Position numbers and translations under genes: made by a program. The notes below the pieces were generated by a model. The model was given only the letters and a program-made list of their open reading frames with translations, had not been told where the DNA came from and did no database searches. 64,000 nucleotides of DNA from Microthyrium microscopicum (taxonomy: Eukaryota > Ascomycota > Dothideomycetes > Microthyriales > Microthyriaceae): positions 546,713 to 610,712 of the forward strand of contig MU004239.1 in NCBI GenBank assembly GCA_010405405.1, in the 5' to 3' direction. Below are positions 55,787 through 64,000 of this stretch, in pieces. Each line of letters opens with the position of its first letter. Position 1 is the first letter of the stretch.

Positions 55787-58689
55787 ATGGTACGAATCCT
55801 TCTGTGTTATGTTGGTTGAGTCAGGGTTTCTAACATTTGCTTGCAGGAACCTCCTACTCCAATCACCCCGCTGGATCCTAGTGTGGAAATGTTCTCGAGA
55901 GGACATCCAAAGTCTATTATGCCGATTGATATAAGACTGGCTCAAAGACTATCGATAGTGCCAGAGGTGGAAACTCCATCCAATCGCGCCGAGTTTCTGG
56001 AAGTTCCACGGTTGAATCCTCGCAAACCAAGACCATTATCAGAAGTTACTGAAATATATTCCGATAACGAGGATGATATAAGGAGTCCATATTGCGCAGA
56101 GGATGATATAATCGAGGAGGAGTCAGAGCCTGAGTATGAGGATGATACAGTAGAATTTGAGATGGAACCTGCACGCATGATCCGAGCAGAACAGTCTCGA
56201 GAACAGTTTCACGGAGAGCAATTTCGAGAAGAACCAATTCGAAAAGAACATTTTCCAGAAGAACAGTTTGAAGAAGACGACTACTTTGAGGAAGATTACG
56301 AAGAAGACGAGTACGATGACCACTCTGACGACTCTCAAGTGGGCAGTGAGTTTGAAGAAGACTCCGAGGAAGGCTTGAGTCCAACAGTATGTACCACGAA
56401 CTTTTCGTTCTAATCCAATCTAATCATTTGCAGGATATGAATGGAGCATGGAGACAAAGTAATTCCACACTATCAACAGTGGATGACATCCAAACTCCCA
56501 GATCTAGCCGAAGACTGCCCTCTTTGAGACTTAATATCATGAGGCAGTCTTGTGAAGGACCTCGAGGACCTCATCTTTTCAGATCGTCTACTGCATCATC
56601 CGCCGAATTTCTTGAATTTGATCGAGCATTGCAGCTATCTCCTATTGGACCAGACTATTTGAGATCACCAGATTCATTCTACCGCCAATCAGCTATCATC
56701 GATGCAGCATTTGACAAAATGGACCAATTGGATACACCAACTACTGCCATTACAGAAACAGCATATACCATTCCTCCTCTAGGCTGGGGCTGGCAGTCCG
56801 AGGATCCACACTCATGGACAGCTCAGCAGGTCTCCATATGGATGCAAGAGTCGCGCATGGAATCAAGTATTATTCAGATGTTTGCCGACAATGACATTTC
56901 AGGCACCATCCTCCTAGACCTTGAATTTGCAGATCTCAAGGATCTTGGTATCACCTCTTTTGGCAAACGACATCAAGTATGGAACCATATCTGTACTCTG
57001 CGTGATAACAATGGCCACATCAGTCCCAAGGATACCCCTTTCGATGAATCCGAAGCCTACAACAGACACTCGAGTCACAGTAAACGCAGTCAAAATTCTT
57101 GTGAGACTCCACTCACTGCAGGGCCCCGACGAAAGAAGAAGACTCGAGGCACTGGGTTTGAGCCCATTACACCAGCAGACTCGGTCTCTATCGTTGCGAT
57201 TGAGCAACTCCTTCCAAAACCTCATAAATGTCCGAAAGGAGAAAACTGCCCCAAGTGGAGAAAACAGCAAAAGCTTCGCAAACGAGTTCATGAAGAGCAT
57301 GGCCTTCCCATCTCACCTGAGAACGGAGGTCAAATCTTCATGGCTGGAAACCCTGGAAATCCTTCTATTGCTCAGAATATTGTAGAGAATGTCCGACAAA
57401 ACCAACCACATCCTCTTGCTACCGAGTACAGGCCAACATCTGAAGCTGTACATTCCATCATCGGTCCTTCTGTTGTTGCATCCTCCGACCTACTAGGACC
57501 TGGTGAACAGCCAGACTTTTCACTTGACCCCGATGCTCTCAAAGCATTGGCGTCTCGCGATCCACAAGACAATGTCAGGATATTCCTCGCACTGCAGAAC
57601 CTTGAACCACCCACTTTGGACCCGAATGCAGTCCCCGACATGAGACTGCAAGGAAACTTACCACGACCTCTAGCCAAACTGCAAGCTCTGCCTCCTTTAT
57701 CAATACCCAGAGACCATGTTGTGCCGTTTCACTACCCTGAAAATCCCACTTCTGCTGGTCCCACCCTCTCTGCTCGCGACGACTATTTCTCCCCTTGTTA
57801 CACTGCGGCTGAGACACCCATTGGTGCGAGCGTCTATCGCTTTGGCACTCCGGCTTCGGACATGGACGTCCCCGTCACCCAACCTCCCTTGGACCCAACA
57901 TCCCGCGAGACCTCGCAATCTGTCCCGCCCAACATGCAGTTCCGCGACCCAATACAGCGCAGCGGATCTCGTGCTGCCGACTGGCGCAGAACTTCGTTTC
58001 AGCTCGCGCCGCTCGTTGAAGAACCTGCAACCACGACTTTCGCCATGCAGATGAACCACCACGGCCGCGCGCAGTCAACTTCTTCTGCACCCTCGGACAC
58101 AGTGGGGAGCCCAACGGTCAGCTTTGGACCCAGTGTTGGCATGGCGCCAAGCAGCAAGACGAGTCTGGATATCTATGATCCTAGATACCCGAACGTTACG
58201 CACTCGGGCTGGATGAAGAAGCGCAAGACGAAGATGCTGCGACACGAGTGGCATGAGCACCACTTCCGGCTCAACGGCGGTGCTCAACTCACCATGCATC
58301 GCAATGATCTACCAGCCTCTTCACCACAAGAGACACTCAATATCGACGAGTATGCTGTTGCATGTAGCAGCATTGCCAACAATAAACTCAGCGCTAAGCT
58401 CAAGGCGATGAAAATCCACTCCGCTCCCAAAGATGCACCAGCGCCTCAAGACTCCGCATTTAGCTTCCAGCTAGTGCCAGCCCGTCCCAACGGCGAAGAA
58501 GCAGGCAAGCTTCGCAAAGTAGTCGAGGGCAAGAAAACACATCACTTTGCAGTCAAGAACCGAGATGAGCGCATCGATTGGATGCGAGAGTTGATGTTAG
58601 CCAAGGCCCTGCGCGAGAAGGAAGGCAGTGGCTATGAAGTTGAAGTCAACCGAGGAGAGAAAACTTCCCTTCAAGCTCAACGTGATTGA
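55787..58689 (+). CDS. SAM- and PH-domain protein
   Basis: Three exons: 55787-55789 (only ATG), 55847-56386, 56434-58689. Intron 1 is GTACGAATCC...TTGCAG with branch TCTAAC; intron 2 is GTATGT...TGCAG. Product 932 residues, starting MEPPTPITPLDPS. Residues ~90-178 are very acidic, with repeats of EQFxEE type. A SAM domain lies at ~309-373 (SWTAQQVSIWMQESRME to WNHICTLRD). A Pro/Ser-rich middle contains CPKGENCPKWRKQQK (~453-468). A PH domain lies near the C-terminus (~771-905; HSGWMKKRKTKMLRHEWHEH...AVKNRDERIDWMRELM). SAM mediates protein oligomerisation and PH binds membrane phosphoinositides, so this is probably a cortical signalling scaffold. Partners are unknown. Confidence 0.85.
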
Positions 58690-59016
58690 TGACTTTTAAT
58701 GACCGAACAAAACTTATTCTTGGAAGGTGGCAAACGTTTGCAGATTTACCATTCTATGATCCACCATTTTTATTCACACTGAGCAAATATACCCTTTAGC
58801 ATAGTAATATTAGCACGTCTCACGACATTTTTTGATCTCGATATTGGAACAGTAACCATATGCATGAATTATATAGAAAACATGTGTACAGATTAAGAGG
58901 CATAAAAGCGTATACACTGCCTCGCGATCTAAATGCAAACATTCGCCAAATACTTCACCTTCCCAATGCTTTTACCATGCAATCCCCATCGTCAACATCA
59001 ACATCCAATCGCCTAA
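58690..59016. other. Spacer between convergent genes
   Basis: 3'UTRs of the SAM-PH gene (+) and aquaporin (-). Nothing else seen. Confidence 0.35.
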
Positions 59017-61323
59017 TCACACCTGATCGGTTCCCGTTGATATAACCCTCCTCCTCGTCCAATAACTATCACCCCTCTCCAATCCAGACGCCACTCTCAC
59101 GGGACCATGCCCATAGTCATGATCCATCGAGATGCGCCCAACAGGATCAACATGCTCATACCCCATCCCCCTCAACACCTTCTCCGCCGCAATCCGTTGC
59201 CTCTGTCTAACAACATGATCCGGATTCTTCGTCGGATCATTCTGCAAATCCGCATCTTGTCCTGGATTCACCATCTCATACTCCAAACCCTTGATAATAA
59301 CGTAAAATGACACAGCGATAAGCGATCCCGCAATCGGCCCAACCCCTATATCCCCATTAACTCATCTTCCCAGAAGGAGTGGCGGTGTAAAACTTACAAT
59401 AAACCCAATGTTCACTCTTAAAACTCCCCGTGACAACTGCGGGCCCAAAACTACGCGCTGGATTCAAACTTCCGCCCGTCCACTGCACGCCCACGAGCTC
59501 AGCGATGAAGAGGGCGAGGCCAATGCCGACTGGCGCCATGAATGTGGCCTTGTGCTTTTCTTTCGCTAGCATGAGGATGGTGAAGACTAGCTCGGCGGTC
59601 AAGAAGCCTTCGATGAAGACGCCCTTCACTTCAGATGTCGAGAGGCTTGTGTTGACGTATGTGGGCGCTGGGAAGAGCGCGAGGACGAGCGCGGAGGCGG
59701 CGATGCCGCCGGCTAGTTGGGCTAGGAGGAGAAATGGAGCTCTCAGGGGTGGGATTGCGCGGGTTAGGAGCAGCGCGAGGGTGACCTGTTTTTATTGTTA
59801 GCGTCAGTGTATCATGGAGAGCGTGTGTATGGTAGGGTGCGTATAGGGGAAGGTGAACATACAGCAGGATTGAAAAGCCCACCACTAATCCGGAAGAAAA
59901 TCCACACATTCACCATCAAACTAAAGCCAAAGCTCAAACTGATATAAACCAGCTTTTGAATGCCCAATAATGCCGTCGCGGCATCGGTACTATCCGTACT
60001 CAACTGCACCTGCGCGCTCAATATACTCGCTGCCTGCGTGCCAGCGAATGCAAAGAACAAAAACATGGTTGTACCAACAAACTCGCCTAGCGTTGCCACA
60101 AGATGGTTTTTCAACGAACTCTGCATGAAGACAACCCATGGCAGCCAGCCTCCCACACGTGGATCGACTGCTGCAATATCACCGCCCTCGGTCTGTATGA
60201 GCACTGGTTTAGCCAGGGAACCTGCCTGTGAAGTCCCTTGGGAAGTCCGTGAAGTTTGGCGACTGGCTGACACAGTCTGTCGCAATTTCGGGTCTTCTTC
60301 TCCCGACGTTCGTCGTGACCCACCGGAGCTGTATTCGCTGCCTGCGCGCTGTGTGCTGCTGGCGCTCATACGGCGGGCGCGAACCGGTGCGCCGGAGCGC
60401 ATGTATTCACGGGCATCGTAGAAGCTCCTGTGGGGACGCTGGCCTCGGCCTGCTCCAGTGGACACACCTACTACTCTCTCACTACTCCTCTCTGAGCCCA
60501 GAGTTGGGTCTGTGGAGACGGCTGGCTCGCTTCCACGGCGCTCACGCATGGCGGGATGATTGGACGCTGCGGCGAGAGCGACGTCTGCGGCGGACAGTCT
60601 GTGGGACATGCTAGGCGACAGATTTTGTGACTGGGTGTGGCGTGGGCCTTGTGGCTGGGTCTGGCTGTGGCCGTTGCCGTTTTCAGGAGGAAAGGATTCG
60701 CGGCGTTGAATGGGTCTGTTACCTCGTTGGGTGGGATTGTATGGGCGATTGTGTTGTTGCTCGTGGTCGTCGGTGTCTTCTTCCGAGTCGGTGGTGTGGT
60801 AAGAAGTACGTCGAGATTGTGTTGGATAAGCCGTCGTTCGCGGTGGTCGAGGAGCGCGACGTTCTTGTGTTGGCTGTTGTGGTGATGGTTGTACTGGTTG
60901 GCGCTGTTTTGGTAGACGCTGTGAGGGTGGTGGTTGACGCTGTTGTTGCTGGGCTTGCTGTCGGTGGGCCTGCTCCTGTTGGAGTTGGACTTGGGCTTGT
61001 TGCTGTTGTTCAAGCTCTCGTCGTTGTTGCTCGCGTGCTGCTATAGCTCTCTGCTCTCTGGAAGCAATATGTTCTAGTTGCGCCAGGTGCTGCTGTTGCT
61101 GTTGCTGAGCGTATTGATTTGCTGCTGCCGTGGCAGTAACTTGTGCTCGTAGGGCGGTGGTTGAAGGAGTAGGAGGTAGTTCTTGAAAAGGTCTATCGCT
61201 GCTCATTGCACTACGCGTAGGTTGACGAACAGTTTCTGAGGCAGATGCAGCGGGTGCCGCGCCCCGAGGATGAAATGGTTGGGATGATCCTGAAGTTGGC
61301 TCTGGTGGTGGAGGAGTTTGCAT
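59017..61323 (-). CDS. Aquaporin (MIP family) with long Gln-rich N-terminal extension
   Basis: Three exons: 61323-59863, 59785-59398, 59345-59017 (introns 77 and 52 nt, GTATGT...ACAG and GTAAGT...ATAG), 725 residues. The channel occupies roughly residues 400-660. NPA motif 1 is GGLFNPA (485-487) spliced to VTLALLL. NPA motif 2 is GGSLNPARSFGPAVV (595-597) with the selectivity-filter Arg just after it. This is an orthodox water-channel signature rather than the altered NPA of fungal aquaglyceroporins. The splice HWVY-W-VGPIAGSLIAV restores helix 6. The first ~400 residues are cytosolic and disordered: a Gln-rich block near 70-160 (QYAQQQQQQHLAQ), then Ser/Arg/Thr-rich sequence with many possible phosphorylation sites. 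The C-terminal tail (~75 residues) is charged. Confidence 0.9.
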
Positions 61324-63115
61324 GATCTCCTAAGAAAAGTAAGTATGTTTTCATCATAGTGTGTACATTATCATAAAAATCAGGAACCATATCCCATGCT
61401 TCTTCATTCAAGATATTATCAAGGTAACGGAAGTGAATCGACTGCGAACTTACGGGGGAACCTGCTACAAATCGAACTGTCGGAACGCGAAACATATGAT
61501 TTCGAAAACTATGCGAGTGGTTGAAATTGACTCAAATCGAATTTGTTAGATCTAAATTGTCAGAATGGTTCGGTTTAACTCGCCTTTTGGGCCTGGTCGT
61601 TGCCTTGTATACCCCCTACACAAGTCTTGTTAGAAAATCGAAAAGTACCTTACCGGTGACCACAGATATTCCTGGTGAATTCCTCCGAAAGTTCCAATAT
61701 CGGTTCGTTAGGCCTATGTCTCAGTATTGCAATCGAGGAACGAGGGGACGAAATCGATAATAGGGGCTTCTAAAGCTTGTGTTAGCAAAATCTGTTAGAA
61801 CTCAGGCCTGCACTCACCCTTGTTTTCGATAGAATATTGGTAGCAATCCCAGGTAATCGGAATTCTCATGGGGTTTTTCCAGTGTCCTAAGAGGCCAAAG
61901 CCCGTCTTTCTGTGGAAAAACCTCAGGGTACCGAATGCCCTCCCTGTCCAACACCGCTGCTCGCTTTCTGTATACCTCGAGGGTTTTCCGTGCTGCTCAA
62001 ATGCGTCAACTGCGTATCGTAGATGTTAGTAGCTCCAAGATCGTGGCTCAGGCTCTCAAAAGCCGATGGTATGGAGTAATGGTTCGTGTTTTGGTTAAAA
62101 GTTTAAATTTCGATACTATTTTCGAGTACATCGTGTAGTCCCCAGGATCATATACAATCCAACAGCACTGCTAATCCTATTTCCGGCTCGTGTTTACATG
62201 TTCACGGTGCCCTTTAGTGTCTCCAGGGCAATCGGTTCACGGCAGTCGGCCATCTTACTCCATGAGCAAGTGATCTTAATTAGTATATTCCTTCTTGTAG
62301 AAGCATAGTGGTAATCCATCGCATTATTGTCGCCGTCGACGCCTCCATCACATTCATACGGTGCCAACGCATCCAATGTGAATATGGAATGACCATGTTG
62401 AACCCATGCTCTTGTAGTACTTCGTTCGAGTCTTGTCAGGATGTCGAGAGATCGCGCCCAGGGCCCATGTCTTCTGCAAGGCTTTGCTCGGCACGAGAGT
62501 GATCTCTAGGGACGATTGCCGGGGCTGTAACTGGGGACAGGACGAGGGAGAGCGAAAGGTTTGTTGTTGTTTTGGCAAGGTGCGAGGTTTGCCTGCTGGG
62601 AAACCTGGCTCTTAATATGCGGCACCCTGCCCATTATAACGCGACCCCTAACGCGTCTCGCGTCCTCTTTTTATATCCACCATTTCTATCACGCGTTACA
62701 CGCCATAGATATCGAAATCCTGAAGACGAAGAAAAGAAATGATCAATTGATCTTGTCCGATCCGAACCTGTGGGCTCAGGTTCTTGCCGACGCAAGACCT
62801 TTATGATGTTGTGTTAGTACTATTGACGATGAGTTAACCATCTTAGGGAAAGCGGACGCTCAACACCGTTCGTGCTACTGAATATGAAGGATACTACATT
62901 TGCAGGAATGAGCACGAAAAATGGTAAAGTACGTAGTAGCTTGCATTGATCATGAGAGCAGATCTATGATGTCAGATCTCCGCAATAGTTTGGTACCTCC
63001 TTTCTTAGTTCCTTGACTTCCTTCAGCTTTACTTCCACAGCACCATGCTCCAACTTCATCTCTCTTCTCTTCTACACAGCACTTCATCCATCAGTTATAA
63101 CTTATACACAGCAAA
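61324..63115. other. Intergenic region, no gene seen
   Basis: Divergent promoter space between aquaporin (-) and the F-box gene (+), about 1.8 kb. Short frames at 61.5-62.1 and 62.2-62.8 kb show no domain or coherent splicing. Confidence 0.4.
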
Positions 63116-64000
63116 ATGCAGCAATATCATCCTCAGTACAATCAGCCACGAGATAGATCCCTCTCTCCTATTCCCAGGCCCAAAGACTTTACCTTGGATG
63201 ACAACCTTCCGGTCCTGAATCCACGGGTCCGCAGAGCACCAGTTGCCAATCTCGGTGCTTTGGAATCTCTGCCTCTTGAGCTCCTCCAGATCGTCTTTAC
63301 ACCATTGGATCTTCACTCTTTGTCAAGTTTCCGACGTGTAAATCGACGTGCCCTTCATATGATCGAAGCGCTACCTGACTACCATGCGATCAAGATATAC
63401 GCACTCAGCGCTCTTCGTGGAATTGCAATGCTCGGCCTTGACTCAACTATAACTCTCAGCACATTGTATCAAAAGCTATGCACTGCTAAATGTGAAGAAT
63501 GTGGCGACTTTGCGGGTTACCTCTATCTTCTCACTTGCAAGCGTGTGTGTTTTCTCTGTTTCTCCCGCAATGAGAAATATCTACCATTGCTCAAGAGCCA
63601 CGCAGTTCGAAAGTTTGGCATCACCAACAAGATGATCAACTCACTGCCGCATTTTAAGAGTGTTCCTGGCAGATACTCGACAAGAGGACTCAAAGTCGCC
63701 AAGCCGATCACTTTGGTCGACTATGAATCAGCCTATCAAGCTGGCTTGGCGCACCTTGGAGACTCTCGCTTGAAGTCTCACATGCGGCACGCAGCGATAC
63801 ATGAAGACCCTACTCGCGATCTTGGAGATAGCAACCCAAACCGATTCATGGCAATCTCACGTACCCCATGGTACAACGCAGTCCTTGAGAAAGTAGATCC
63901 CGGTTTTCACTGCGTTGGATGTGAGAGTATGGACAACGACCGTCCATTTCACTGGAGGGTCAAGTACGATGACAAATTGTTCAATGAACATACAAGGGCT
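63116..64000 (+). CDS. F-box protein, 3' end cut by the window
   Basis: Open from ATG 63116 for 295 codons to the window edge without a stop. A polar N-terminus is followed by an F-box at about 49-90 (LESLPLELLQIVFTPLDLHSLSSFRRVNRRAL), which would bind Skp1 in an SCF ubiquitin ligase. A Cys cluster at ~123-149 (CTAKCEECGDF...CKRVCFLC) looks like a small zinc site; later Cys (HCVGCESM) may add another. Fungi have large families of such proteins whose substrates are mostly unknown. An ATG at 63045 in another frame, in a good context (CACCATGC), overlaps the start and could act as an upstream ORF. Confidence 0.8.
   Translation, partial: MQQYHPQYNQPRDRSLSPIPRPKDFTLDDNLPVLNPRVRRAPVANLGALESLPLELLQIVFTPLDLHSLSSFRRVNRRALHMIEALPDYHAIKIYALSALRGIAMLGLDSTITLSTLYQKLCTAKCEECGDFAGYLYLLTCKRVCFLCFSRNEKYLPLLKSHAVRKFGITNKMINSLPHFKSVPGRYSTRGLKVAKPITLVDYESAYQAGLAHLGDSRLKSHMRHAAIHEDPTRDLGDSNPNRFMAISRTPWYNAVLEKVDPGFHCVGCESMDNDRPFHWRVKYDDKLFNEHTRA

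Noticed and set aside
60228-61046. Plus-strand frames opposite the aquaporin N-terminus
   Set aside because: They arise from the CAG/CTG-rich coding of the Gln-rich segment on the minus strand.
1-64000. CRISPR array, prophage or operon-like bacterial system
   Set aside because: Introns throughout and fungal gene families; no regularly spaced repeats of CRISPR type were seen.

Overview
The window is nuclear DNA from a filamentous ascomycete (Pezizomycotina). Evidence: protein genes carry short (about 47-150 nt) GT-AG introns with CTAAC-type branch points; the gene set includes a fungal sphingolipid C9-methyltransferase, a Zn2Cys6 transcription factor and INO80 subunit Ies1; and two AT-rich islands look like transposons degraded by repeat-induced point mutation (RIP). 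The class cannot be settled from sequence alone.

Layout. 0.4-4.6 kb: a large RING-finger protein whose reading frame continues beyond two in-frame TAG codons. 5.5-6.0 kb: a run of six stem-loops beside a possible small secreted protein. 6.75-7.7 kb: succinate dehydrogenase iron-sulfur subunit. 10.06 kb: a 58-residue single-pass membrane protein with a 5'UTR intron. 11.3-14.9 kb: a chromodomain protein with four CCCH fingers. 15.3-17.6 kb (-): Ies1-like INO80 subunit. 18.6-19.6 kb: phosphoserine phosphatase. 20.5-21.8 kb: a secreted protein resembling copper type II monooxygenases. 22.3-23.6 kb: an SRPK-like kinase. 24.9-26.5 kb (-): ribosome assembly factor Rsa4/NLE1, divergent from mitochondrial methionyl-tRNA synthetase (26.7-28.6 kb), which ends 26 bp from a convergent tyrosine phosphatase (28.6-29.5 kb, -). 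30.0-31.7 kb: sphingolipid C9-methyltransferase. 32.2-36.8 kb (-): SHPRH/Irc20-type SNF2-RING protein. 37.7-38.9 kb (-): an unrecognised protein. 42.4-44.4 kb (-): Zn2Cys6 regulator. 55.8-58.7 kb: SAM-PH domain protein whose first coding exon is only the ATG. 59.0-61.3 kb (-): aquaporin with a long Gln-rich N-terminus. 63.1 kb to the window end: partial F-box protein.

The 40.8-55.1 kb part is the repeat-rich section. It holds a 0.62-kb MITE-like element, a 1.72-kb Tc1/mariner element with TA target duplications and a transposase decayed in the RIP pattern, and a 3.23-kb element with 16-bp inverted repeats. The DNA between them has normal base composition and no gene I could identify.

The genes are mainly housekeeping loci (respiration, serine synthesis, mitochondrial translation, ribosome assembly, chromatin, membrane lipid) and do not form a biosynthetic cluster. 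The least explained items are the stem-loop array at 5.5 kb, the monooxygenase-like secreted protein, the chromodomain/CCCH protein and the in-frame TAGs of the RING gene. Gene models were built by hand from splice signals, frame and domain continuity.
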